Assembly: GCA_046347195.1 (NCBI GenBank)
Contig: JAXMGQ010000006.1
Coordinates: 89,324 to 153,323 of the forward strand
From: TMP-86 sp046347195
Lineage (GTDB): Bacteria > Pseudomonadota > Gammaproteobacteria > Steroidobacterales > Steroidobacteraceae
DNA length: 64,000 bases
Direction: 5' to 3'
Under the pieces are notes generated by a model that saw only the letters and a list, made by a program, of their open reading frames with translations, was not told the origin of the DNA and did not search any database. The position numbers were made by a program, and so were the translations under genes. This document shows, in pieces, positions 36,421 through 46,534 of this stretch. The number at the start of each line of letters is the position of its first letter. The first letter of the stretch is position 1.

Positions 36421-37232
36421 TTCCTTGCGGAGTCGCCAGGACCTGCGCGGCGCTGTTGCTGCTCGCGTCGATGGGTGCGGCGGCGGCCGATGTCACGGCG
36501 AAGGATCTGCAGCAGCGGGTGGGTGTCGATCCCCACGTCGGCGGACAGGTTCCGCTCGAGGCGGCATTTCATGACGAGCGTGGTGCGTCGCGCACGCTGG
36601 GTGAGCTGATGGCGGGCCGGCCTACCATTCTCGCGATGGTGTACTTCGATTGTCCCAATCTCTGCAGCGTTACGCTCAGCGCCCTGTCGCGTTCGCTCGC
36701 GCAAGCGAACCACGACCCGACGATGGACTATCGCGTGATCGCCATCAGCATCGATCCTCGCGAGGGGCCGAGGCTGGCGGCCGCGCGCCAGGCCGGGCAC
36801 CTCGCCGCCTTCGGCGCAGGCTCGTCCGCGTGCACGGCGTGCGCCTCCCGCTGGCATTTCCTCACCGGCACTGAGACCAGCATCCACCGGATTGCGCAGG
36901 CGTTGGGCTACCGCTATTTCTGGGATGCGCACGAGGCGCAGTACGCACACCCGGCCGGCGCCGTGGTGCTCTCCGGAGCGGGCCGCATCGCCCGGTATCT
37001 CAACGGCGTGGAATTTCCAATCACGGAACTGCGCCAGGCGCTCGCGCGCGCCGCCTCGGGACGAACCGGCGGCGAGAGCGCCGCGGACCGGTTCTGGCTG
37101 CTGTGCTATCACTACGAAGCGCTGGCCGGACGATATGGCGGCGACATCACCCTGGCCTTGCGTGTGCTGGGCCTTGCCAGCGTGGCGGGCCTTGCCTTGC
37201 TGCTGTTGCGGATTACCCGGATACGCGGATGA
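36417..37232 (+). CDS. SCO1/SenC-type copper chaperone
   Basis: 271 residues. An N-terminal signal peptide is followed by the thioredoxin-like SCO domain with the copper ligands in MVYFDCPNLCSVTLS (CxxxC) and a later His in the AHPAGAVVLSGAGRI strand. A C-terminal hydrophobic segment (LRVLGLASVAGLALLLLRI) adds a membrane anchor. SCO proteins load copper into the CuA site of oxidase subunit II, whose gene follows directly, overlapping by 4 bases. Confidence 0.9.
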   Translation: MIPCGVARTCAALLLLASMGAAAADVTAKDLQQRVGVDPHVGGQVPLEAAFHDERGASRTLGELMAGRPTILAMVYFDCPNLCSVTLSALSRSLAQANHDPTMDYRVIAISIDPREGPRLAAARQAGHLAAFGAGSSACTACASRWHFLTGTETSIHRIAQALGYRYFWDAHEAQYAHPAGAVVLSGAGRIARYLNGVEFPITELRQALARAASGRTGGESAADRFWLLCYHYEALAGRYGGDITLALRVLGLASVAGLALLLLRITRIRG

Positions 37233-38178
37233 GCCGATTCTTCGCCATGCCACCCGCTGCCTCCGCGTTTGCCGGGCGCGTGGATACCTTGCTGTTCACG
37301 GTGACGGCCGTCACCGGCGCCGTGGCGATCGCGATCACGGTGACCATCATCGTCTTTTCGCTGCGATACCGGCGCTCACGCACAGCTCCTCGCCAAGCGC
37401 CGCCAGGGGCTTCCGGATCGAGTCGCCGCCTGGAAATCGCCTGGATCGGCATCCCGCTGCTGGTCTTCATGAGCTTCTATGTGTGGGGAGCACGGCTGTA
37501 CTTCGACTACGCGCGCGCGCCGGCGAAATCCCTGGAGATTTACGTCGTCGCCAAGCAATGGATGTGGGAGCTCGAGCATCGCAACGGGCGCCGCGAAATC
37601 AACACCCTGCACGTTCCGCGCGGCGCTCCCGTGCGGCTGATCATGACCTCGCAGGACGCGATCCACAGCTTCTTCGTGCCGGGACTGCGCATCAAGCACG
37701 ACGTGCTGCCGGGCCGTTACGAAAGCCTGCAGTTCACGGCGACTCGTGACGGCACCTATCACCTGTTCTGCGCGGAGTACTGCGGCACCGACCATGCGCG
37801 CATGGGTGGCCAGGTGTTCATCATGGAGCCCGCGGACTATGGACGCTGGCTCGACACCGGCGGCGTACAGGAATCGCTCGCCGGCCGCGGTGCGGCGCTG
37901 TTCCGTCAGTCGGGATGCAGCGGCTGTCATGCCGCCGGGTCCCAGGTGCATGCGCCGGACTTGAATGGGCTGTTCGGCAGGATGGTGCCGCTGAGCGATG
38001 GCTCCTTCGTCAAGGCAGACGAGCGCTATGTGCGGGATTCGATACTGCAGCCCTCCGCGCAGATCGCCGCAGGCTATGCCGACCTCATGCCGTCGTACGT
38101 GGGGCGCCTCAGCGATGAGGACCTGCTCGAGCTCATGGAGTACCTGAAGTCGCTGGCGGGCGGGGAGGGCGCAGGGCC

Positions 38179-38182
<4 letters not shown>
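37229..38182 (+). CDS. coxB: cytochrome c oxidase subunit II with fused cytochrome c (caa3 type)
   Basis: 317 residues. Two membrane helices (about residues 20-45 and 70-92) are followed by the CuA domain (YVVAKQWMWELEH; ligands in FCAEYCGTDHARMGG), then a C-terminal cytochrome c domain with CSGCH in ALFRQSGCSGCHAAGSQVHAPDL and an axial Met in YADLMPSYVG. The fused haem is the mark of caa3-type oxidases, able to receive electrons directly from a cytochrome c or the ActE subunit. Confidence 0.93.
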
Positions 38183-39788
<1,606 letters not shown>

Positions 39789-39792
<4 letters not shown>

Positions 39793-40415
39793 GTGCTCAG
39801 GCCATGACGGCGGACTCTGAGGCTCGCACGCTCACGGCGGAGCTTGCGATGTGGATTTTCCTCGCCACCGAGATCCTGTTCTTCGGCGTCCTGTTCATGG
39901 CCTACCTGGTGACCCGGTTGCACCACCCGCAGGCATTCGCCGCGGCGAGCCGAACCACCGATCTCACTCTCGGCAGCATCAACACGGCGGTGCTGCTCAC
40001 CAGCAGTCTGGCGATGGCGCTTGCCGGACGAGCCGCGCGCGCACGCCGATGGCGGCAGTGCGCGTGGCTGCTGGCCGCGACATTCGCCCTCGGTGTGACG
40101 TTCCTGGGGATCAAGGCAACGGAGTATCGCGCGGACTTCGCGCATCACCTGGTGCCGGGACCGGGATTCTCATTGCACGGTCCTGACCGGACGGGTCTCG
40201 AACAGTTCTTCCTCGCCTATTTCGTGACCACCGGCGCGCATGCCGTGCACCTGTTGGTCGGCATCGGGGTGGTGGCAGTGCTATGGCTGCGGATCAGCAG
40301 CGGCCGCAGGCGACCTCATGCCCGGCTCGTCGAGGTGAGCGGCCTTTACTGGCATCTCGTCGACATCGTCTGGATATTCCTGTTTCCTCTGCTCTACCTG
40401 GTGTCGCGCACGTGA
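39789..40415 (+). CDS. coxC: cytochrome c oxidase subunit III
   Basis: 208 residues, five or more membrane helices. The start (TAELAMWIFLATEILFFGVLFMAYLVTRL) and the end (FVTTGAHAVHLLVGIGVV...SGLYWHLVDIVWIFLFPLLYLVSR) are standard subunit III motifs. Starts with GTG at 39789, overlapping coxA by 4 bases. Confidence 0.92.
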
Positions 40416-40741
40416 GCGCGCCGGCACGCAACCTGATGCCGCAGGATACGGGGCTTCCCACGCCGGCACGAGCAGTGTGGCTCTACCTCGGCGTGTGGGC
40501 CGCGCTGCTGGCATTGCTCGGGCTGACCATCGCCAGTGCCTTCGCCCATCTGGGCGGATGGAACGGCGCCGTCAACCTGATCATCGCGGGACTCAAGGCC
40601 ATTCTCGTGGCTGTCGTCTTCATGCGCCTGCGCGAGGGCAATCCGCTGTTGCGCCTGATGGCCTTGGCGGGAGTGGTGTGGTTGATGATCCTGATGGGGT
40701 TGAGCCTGGCGGACTTCCTGACGCGCAGGGGCGCGATATGA
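40412..40741 (+). CDS. cytochrome c oxidase subunit IV-like protein
   Basis: 109 residues from a GTG. Three hydrophobic helices, with the pattern NLIIAGLKAILVAVVFMRL...LLRLMALAGVVWLMILMGLSLADFLTR, which is the prokaryotic cytochrome oxidase subunit IV family (caa3/bo3). It closes the oxidase gene run; the histidine kinase gene follows after 31 bases. Confidence 0.88.
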   Translation: MSAPARNLMPQDTGLPTPARAVWLYLGVWAALLALLGLTIASAFAHLGGWNGAVNLIIAGLKAILVAVVFMRLREGNPLLRLMALAGVVWLMILMGLSLADFLTRRGAI

Positions 40742-40772
40742 TTCCGCGGCGGGGCGATGCTAAAGTGGCGCC

Positions 40773-42710
40773 ATGAACGCCATTGGCAGTCGCTGGACGC
40801 TGGGCGCAAAGCTGGCGGCCGTCGGACTGCCATTCCTGCTGCTGGGCTTGTTCGCCATTGCGATCAGCCTGTGGGTCTCCTGGCAGCTCGATGGCGGAGC
40901 GGCGGCTGTCAACGAGGCGGGCCGGATGCGGATGCAGGCCTACCGGCTGGCCTGGGTCTCGTCGCTGGACCGTCCGGCCCAGGCGCGCGAGGAGCTGCTG
41001 GGCCGCTTCGACCGTAGTCTTGTACTGCTGGCCGACGGCGATCCCGAGCGCCCGTTGGTGACCCCATGGGACGATGAAGTTCGCACCAGCTATGCGGCTG
41101 TCCAGAAGGCATGGACCAGCCTCAGGGCGCTGCACCACTCAGGCACACGGGCCGATGTCGCGTCGATGGACCGTGCGACCAGCGAGACCGTCGATGCCAT
41201 CGACGGGCTCGTGGAAGCGATCGAAAAGCACCTGGCTCGCTACATCAACATCCTGCACTTCCTGCAGTTGTCGATGTTGGTGGTGGGCACCATCGCAGCA
41301 TCGGTCCTGGTCGTGGTCGGCTACCACTTCGTGCTCGAGCCGGTGGTCGGCCTCAAGCGCGCGGTCTCGCAGCTTCGGGCCGGAGATTTGTCGGCGCGTG
41401 TCGAGCCCAGTACCAGCGATGAGCTGGGTGAGCTGGCGGCGGGCTTCAATGACATGGCGCGGAAGCTGCAGGCGTCCTACTCCGATCTCGAGCAGCGGGT
41501 GCGCGAGAAGACGGCCGAGCTGCAGGACGAGCGCGAACGGTTGCAGGCGCTCTATGACGTGAGCCTGCTGGTGGCCCGCGGCGCCACTCTTCAGGCGCTG
41601 GCGGAAGGGTTCACCAGCCGCGTGCGCCTCGCCGCACACGCCGATGCCGCCGCGCTGCGCTGGGCCGACGAGGGTCGCGAGCAGTTCCTGTTGCTGGCCG
41701 CGGAAGGTCTGCCGGATGAGATGGCACGCGACGAGCACTGCATCCGGGCCGGCGATTGCCATTGCGGGCAGATGCGCCCCGACGGTGGCACCCGCGTGAT
41801 CCCGATCCGCCAGCTCTCCTCGCAGCGGCGCATGTACTGCGAGCACGCCGGCTGGGCCACCATCGTCGCCGTCCCGATCCATGCCCAGGACCGGATGATC
41901 GGCGAGCTCGACCTCTTCTTCCATGCGGAGGTCACGTTGAGCGAAGCCGAACACACCTTGCTGGAGACGCTGACCTCGCACCTGGCGAGCGGCATGGAGA
42001 ACCTGCGGCTGCACGCGCTGGAGCGTGAGGCGGCGGTGGCCGAGGAACGCACCTTCCTCGCGCGCGAGCTGCACGATTCGATCGCCCAGTCGCTGGCCTT
42101 CCTCAACATCCAGGCGCAGCTCATGCGCAAGGCCGTGGCCGAGGGCGATCGCGAGCGGATGGTTCAGGTGATGGCGGAGATCGAGCTGGGCCTGAAGGAG
42201 AGCCACGGCGACGTTCGCGAACTGCTGGTGCATTTTCGTACCCGCACCAATGCGCAGGACATGGAACATGCGCTGCAGGCCACCTTGCGCAAGTTCGAGC
42301 ACCAGAGCGGTCTCAGCTCGTCGCTGACCATGCACGACCAGGGCATGCCGCTGGCGCCCGACGCGCAGGTCCAGGCGCTGCACATCGTGCAGGAAGCCCT
42401 GTCCAACGTGCGCAAGCATGCGCACGCGAGCCATGTCCGCATCGACGTCTGGAAGCGGCCGGCATGGCGCATCGAGGTTCGCGACGACGGCCGTGGTTTC
42501 GATCGTGCCGCATCCGCCGGGGACGAGGAGAACCACGTCGGCCTGCGCATCATGCGCGAGCGTGCGCACCGTCTCGGCGCCGCGCTGGAAGTGATCAGCA
42601 CGCCGGGGCAGGGCACGACCGTGGTGCTGCAGTTGCCGGCGCGAGCCGAGGCCGATGTGGCTGCCGCGCCCACGCTCGAAGCGACGAGCGGCCCGGCACT
42701 GAGCCTGTGA
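40773..42710 (+). CDS. narX: nitrate/nitrite sensor histidine kinase NarX
   Basis: 645 residues. TM1 (about 14-33) is followed directly by the periplasmic P-box VNEAGRMRMQAYRLA, the nitrate-sensing signature. TM2 (about 160-185), HAMP, coiled coil and a GAF-like region follow, with the NarX cysteine cluster (HCIRAGDCHCGQ, RRMYCEHAGW). The HisKA_3 box is LARELHDSIAQSLAFLNIQA (phosphorylated His near residue 434) and the ATP-binding domain has VRDDGRGFD. It phosphorylates NarL in response to nitrate. Its stop overlaps the narL start. Confidence 0.93.
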   Translation: MNAIGSRWTLGAKLAAVGLPFLLLGLFAIAISLWVSWQLDGGAAAVNEAGRMRMQAYRLAWVSSLDRPAQAREELLGRFDRSLVLLADGDPERPLVTPWDDEVRTSYAAVQKAWTSLRALHHSGTRADVASMDRATSETVDAIDGLVEAIEKHLARYINILHFLQLSMLVVGTIAASVLVVVGYHFVLEPVVGLKRAVSQLRAGDLSARVEPSTSDELGELAAGFNDMARKLQASYSDLEQRVREKTAELQDERERLQALYDVSLLVARGATLQALAEGFTSRVRLAAHADAAALRWADEGREQFLLLAAEGLPDEMARDEHCIRAGDCHCGQMRPDGGTRVIPIRQLSSQRRMYCEHAGWATIVAVPIHAQDRMIGELDLFFHAEVTLSEAEHTLLETLTSHLASGMENLRLHALEREAAVAEERTFLARELHDSIAQSLAFLNIQAQLMRKAVAEGDRERMVQVMAEIELGLKESHGDVRELLVHFRTRTNAQDMEHALQATLRKFEHQSGLSSSLTMHDQGMPLAPDAQVQALHIVQEALSNVRKHAHASHVRIDVWKRPAWRIEVRDDGRGFDRAASAGDEENHVGLRIMRERAHRLGAALEVISTPGQGTTVVLQLPARAEADVAAAPTLEATSGPALSL

Positions 42711-43384
42711 TCGACGACGACAAGATTCGCGTGCTGGTGGTGGATGATCATCCGCTGTTCCGTCGCGGGCTCACGGCGCTGCTCTCCAGCGATGACGGGC
42801 TGCTGGTCATCGGCGATGCGGCCGACGCCGGCGAGGCGCAGCGCAAGGCCGAGGCGCTGCAACCCGATGTGATCCTGCTCGACAACCACTTGCCCGCGGT
42901 CACCGGTGTCGACGCGCTGCCGGCGCTCCGGGCAGCCTCGCCACGGACGCGCATCCTGATGCTCACGGTCAGTGAGAATGAGGAGGACCTGGCGGCGGCG
43001 CTGCGCGGAGGCGCGAGCGGCTATCTGCTCAAGACCATCGACGGCGACGCGCTGTCCTCCGCCATACGACGTGCGGTGGCGGGCGACAGCGTGATCGCGC
43101 CGGAGATGACGGCCAAGCTGGTGGCCGCCTTCCGGCAGGCCAGCAATGCGCCGGGCTCATCGCCGGAGGCGGCGGCTGCGCAGCCGGCGGCCGCCGAGCT
43201 GTCGCCGCGCGAGACCGAGATCCTGGTCGAGATCGGCCGGGCCGCCAGCAACAAGGAGATCGCCCGGCGGCTGTCGATTGCCGAGTCCACCGTCAAGGTC
43301 CACGTGCAGCACCTGCTGCGCAAACTCGACGTGAGTTCGCGCGTCCAGCTCGCCGTCATCGCCAAGAGCCGCGGCCTGGTCTGA
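42707..43384 (+). CDS. narL: nitrate response regulator NarL
   Basis: 225 residues from a GTG overlapping the narX stop. The receiver domain has VLVVDDHPLFRRGL and the phospho-acceptor Asp in PDVILLDNHLPAVTG. The C-terminal LuxR/FixJ-type helix-turn-helix is LSPRETEILVEIGRAASNKEIARRLSIAESTVKVHVQHLLRKLDV. Partner of NarX; it likely activates the narK/narGHJI genes immediately downstream. One possible NarL heptamer (TACTCCT, minus strand) overlaps 43419-43425. Confidence 0.93.
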   Translation: MIDDDKIRVLVVDDHPLFRRGLTALLSSDDGLLVIGDAADAGEAQRKAEALQPDVILLDNHLPAVTGVDALPALRAASPRTRILMLTVSENEEDLAAALRGGASGYLLKTIDGDALSSAIRRAVAGDSVIAPEMTAKLVAAFRQASNAPGSSPEAAAAQPAAAELSPRETEILVEIGRAASNKEIARRLSIAESTVKVHVQHLLRKLDVSSRVQLAVIAKSRGLV

Positions 43385-43522
43385 TCCTGCCGGGCCCTCG
43401 CCGCCCCGGCCGGGGGAAGGAGTAGTTCTTTCGGCGGATGCCCAGGGCCCTGTCCATAGCCCATCCGGAAACGCACGACCCGCCGCTCCGAGGGATGTTG
43501 CCCATCGATGACGCTGCCTAGC

Positions 43523-43541
43523 ATCGTTCTGCTGGAACGAT
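43523..43541 (+). promoter_or_regulatory. perfect inverted repeat before narK1
   Basis: ATCGTTC-TGCTG-GAACGAT has 7-base arms and ends 16 bases before the narK1 start. It could be an operator or a hairpin in the leader of the transport/reductase operon. No FNR-like TTGAT-N4-ATCAA site was seen in this gap. Confidence 0.35.
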
Positions 43542-43557
43542 CTTTGGAGCGCTCGAG

Positions 43558-44826
43558 ATGAGCAAGCAAGGCCAGGCCCTTTCGGTACTGATAGTCAGCA
43601 CGCTGGCATTCACGGTGTGCTTCATGGTGTGGATGATGTTCGGCGTCATCGGCATCCCGCTGAAGAAGCAGCTCGGCCTGAACGCCACCGAGTTCGGGCT
43701 GTTGACCGCCACCCCGGTGCTGGCAGGATCACTGATCCGCGTTCCGCTGGGCATCTGGACCGATCGCTACGGCGGCCGCATCGTGATGGCCGTGCTGCTG
43801 GCCGTCACCGTGCCGGCGATCTGGCTGCTGGCCTACGCCACGGAGTTCTGGCACTTCCTGGTGATCGGGCTGTTCGTGGGACTCGCCGGCGGTTCGTTCT
43901 CGGTCGGCACGCCTTATGTCGCGCGTTGGTTCCCGAAGAGCCGCCAGGGCTTCGCCATGGGCGTCTACGGTGCCGGCAACTCGGGGGCGGCGGTCAACAA
44001 GTTCGTGGCGCCGGGCCTGGTGGTGGCCTTCGGCTGGACGATGGTGCCGAAGGTCTACGCGGCGGTGATGCTGGGCACGTTGATCCTGTTCCTGCTGTTC
44101 AGCTACAGCGACCCGGCGCATCGGGTGCCGAGCACCACGAAGCTGTCCGACCAGCTCAAGATGCTCAAGGACCGGCAGGTGCTGAAGTACTGCCAGTACT
44201 ACAGCATCGTGTTCGGCGGTTATGTGGCGCTCAGCCTGTGGATGGTGCAGTACTACGTGGGCGAGTACCGGCTGGACATCCGCACCGCCGCGCTGCTGGC
44301 GGCCTGCTTCTCGCTGCCCGGCGGCGTGCTGCGGGCCATCGGCGGCTGGCTGTCGGACAAGTACGGGTCGCACAGCGTGACCTGGTGGGTGATGTGGGCA
44401 AGCTGGATCTGCCTGTTCATCCTGTCCTATCCGCAGACCGATTTCACGATCAACACCGTCAATGGCCCGAGGACCTTCCACATCGGGCTGAACGTCTATG
44501 CGTTCACGGCGCTGATGTTCGCGCTGGGCATCGCCTGGGCCTTCGGCAAGGCCTCGGTGTTCAAGTACCTCAGCGATGAATACCAGAAGGACATCGGCAC
44601 GGTCAGCGGCATCGTCGGGCTGGCCGGCGGCATGGGCGGATTCGTGCTGCCCATCCTGTTCGGCGTGCTGATGGATCTGACCGGCGTGCGCTCCAGCGCC
44701 TTCATGCTGCTGTATGGCGTGGTCTGGGTGTCGCTGATCTGGATGTACTGGACCGAGGTCCGCCGCACCGAAGTGATGGGCCGCAACGCGCCGCCGTCGC
44801 CGCTCTCCCGGGCCGTCGGACGCTGA
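43558..44826 (+). CDS. narK1: NarK1-type nitrate transporter (MFS)
   Basis: 422 residues, 12 membrane helices. The nitrate/nitrite porter signatures are present: GLFVGLAGGSFSVGTPYVARWFPKSRQGFAMGVYGAGNSGAAV and, in the second half, GIAWAFGKASVFKYLSDEY...GTVSGIVGLAGGMGGFVLPILFG. The short central loop fits the NarK1 (nitrate/proton symport) type. Lies just after narXL and before narK2. Confidence 0.92.
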   Translation: MSKQGQALSVLIVSTLAFTVCFMVWMMFGVIGIPLKKQLGLNATEFGLLTATPVLAGSLIRVPLGIWTDRYGGRIVMAVLLAVTVPAIWLLAYATEFWHFLVIGLFVGLAGGSFSVGTPYVARWFPKSRQGFAMGVYGAGNSGAAVNKFVAPGLVVAFGWTMVPKVYAAVMLGTLILFLLFSYSDPAHRVPSTTKLSDQLKMLKDRQVLKYCQYYSIVFGGYVALSLWMVQYYVGEYRLDIRTAALLAACFSLPGGVLRAIGGWLSDKYGSHSVTWWVMWASWICLFILSYPQTDFTINTVNGPRTFHIGLNVYAFTALMFALGIAWAFGKASVFKYLSDEYQKDIGTVSGIVGLAGGMGGFVLPILFGVLMDLTGVRSSAFMLLYGVVWVSLIWMYWTEVRRTEVMGRNAPPSPLSRAVGR

Positions 44827-44868
44827 CCGCGACGCCATCGATCAACCTGAACTCAAGAAGAGACGACC

Positions 44869-46521
44869 ATGAACACGCAGACCTCCGCGCCCCCATCCCA
44901 CGAAAAGGCGGGACGCGGTGACATCGTCGACTGGCGTCCGGAGGACCCGGACTTCTGGGAGTCGACCGGCAAGCGCGTGGCCTACCGCAACCTCTGGCTG
45001 TCGGTGCCGGCGCTGCTCTGCGGCTTCGCGGTCTGGGGCATGTGGGGCATCATCACCGTGCAGATGCTCAATCTGGGCTTTCCGTTCACCCAGGCCGAGC
45101 TGTTCACGCTGACCGCCATCGCCGGCATCGCCGGCGCCACGATGCGTATTCCGGCATCGTTCTTCATCCGGCTCGCCGGCGGGCGCAACACGATCTTCCT
45201 CACCACCGCGATGCTGCTGGCGCCCGCCATCGGCACCGGCATCGTGCTGCAGCACAAGGACTGGCCGCTGTGGGCCTTCCAGCTGATGGCGCTGTGGTGC
45301 GGCGTGGGCGGCGGCAACTTCGCCAGCTCGATGTCCAACATCAGCACCTTCTTCCCGAAGAAGCTGCAAGGCACGGCACTGGGCATCAACGCGGGCCTGG
45401 GCAACTTCGGTGTCACGACGATGCAGATCGTCATCCCGCTGGTGATGACGGTGTCGCTGCTCGGCGCATTCGGCGGCGAGCCGGAGACGCTGATCAAGGA
45501 CAGCGGCTGGATCTTCGGCAAGATCAAGGCCGGCACGCCGACCTGGATACAGAACGCCGGCTTTGCCTGGGTGCTGTCGCTGGTGCCGCTGTCGATCCTC
45601 TGCTGGGTCGGCATGAACAACCTGAAGACGGTGTCGCCCAACACCGGCAATCCGATCTCGGCGTTCGCGAAGATCACCTGGCTCTACACGCTGGCCTTCA
45701 TTCCCTCGATCCTCGGCCTGTACCTGTACCTGCCCAAGCCCACGGGTTTGGGGATCATCAACATGTGGGTGGCGATCCCCCTGGACATCACCAGCGCGTT
45801 GCTGGTGATGAAGCTGGCAGCCTTTGGCCCGATGAAGGACGCGATCATCAAGCAATTCTCCATCTTCAAGGACAAGCACACCTGGAGCTTGACGGCACTG
45901 TACATCGTCACCTTCGGTTCGTTCATCGGCTTCTCGATGGCGCTGCCGCTGGCGATGAAGGTGATCTTCGGCGTCGTCCACGCTCCCGATGCCGCCGGGG
46001 TGATGCAGCACACCGTCAACAACCCGAACGCGCCTCCGGTGCTGGCCTACGCCTGGATCGGTCCGTTCGTGGGCGCTGCCGTGCGGCCGATCGGTGGCTG
46101 GATCGCCGACAGGGTCGGCGGCTCCATCGTCACCCAGATCATCTCGGCCGTGATGGTCGTCACCTCGGTGGCGGTCGGCCACGTGATGATGCAGGCGTAC
46201 GGCTCGGCGACGCCGGAACAGTACTTCCTCACCTTCCTCGGCCTGTTCATCGTGCTGTTCGCCGCCAGCGGCATCGGCAACGGCAGCACCTTCCGCACCA
46301 TCGGCGTCCTCTTTGACCGCACGCAGGCCGGTCCGGTGCTGGGCTGGACCTCGGCGGTGGCGGCGTACGGCGCCTTCATCACGCCCATCGTGATCGGTGA
46401 CCGCATCAAGGCGGGCTCGCCGCAGACGGCGATGTACGGCTTTGCGGTGTTCTACGCCCTGTGCCTGGTGCTGAACTGGTGGTTCTACCTGCGCAAGAAC
46501 GCCTACGCGAAGAACCCTTGA
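44869..46521 (+). CDS. narK2: NarK2-type nitrate/nitrite transporter (MFS)
   Basis: 550 residues, longer than NarK1. A soluble N-terminal stretch is followed by MFS helices with LWCGVGGGNFASSMSNISTFFPKKLQGTALGINAGLGNFGVTTMQ and IVLFAASGIGNGSTFRTIGVLF, the NarK2/NarU-like nitrate/nitrite antiport signatures. Paired narK1-narK2 genes (fused in Paracoccus) bring nitrate in and nitrite out for NarGHI. The narG start lies 13 bases after its stop. Confidence 0.92.
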   Translation: MNTQTSAPPSHEKAGRGDIVDWRPEDPDFWESTGKRVAYRNLWLSVPALLCGFAVWGMWGIITVQMLNLGFPFTQAELFTLTAIAGIAGATMRIPASFFIRLAGGRNTIFLTTAMLLAPAIGTGIVLQHKDWPLWAFQLMALWCGVGGGNFASSMSNISTFFPKKLQGTALGINAGLGNFGVTTMQIVIPLVMTVSLLGAFGGEPETLIKDSGWIFGKIKAGTPTWIQNAGFAWVLSLVPLSILCWVGMNNLKTVSPNTGNPISAFAKITWLYTLAFIPSILGLYLYLPKPTGLGIINMWVAIPLDITSALLVMKLAAFGPMKDAIIKQFSIFKDKHTWSLTALYIVTFGSFIGFSMALPLAMKVIFGVVHAPDAAGVMQHTVNNPNAPPVLAYAWIGPFVGAAVRPIGGWIADRVGGSIVTQIISAVMVVTSVAVGHVMMQAYGSATPEQYFLTFLGLFIVLFAASGIGNGSTFRTIGVLFDRTQAGPVLGWTSAVAAYGAFITPIVIGDRIKAGSPQTAMYGFAVFYALCLVLNWWFYLRKNAYAKNP

Positions 46522-46534
46522 GGAGTTTCCCAAA

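Noticed and set aside
43385..44868. FNR-type binding sites near narK1 and narK2
   Set aside because: No acceptable match to TTGAT-N4-ATCAA; ATCAA half sites alone are not enough.
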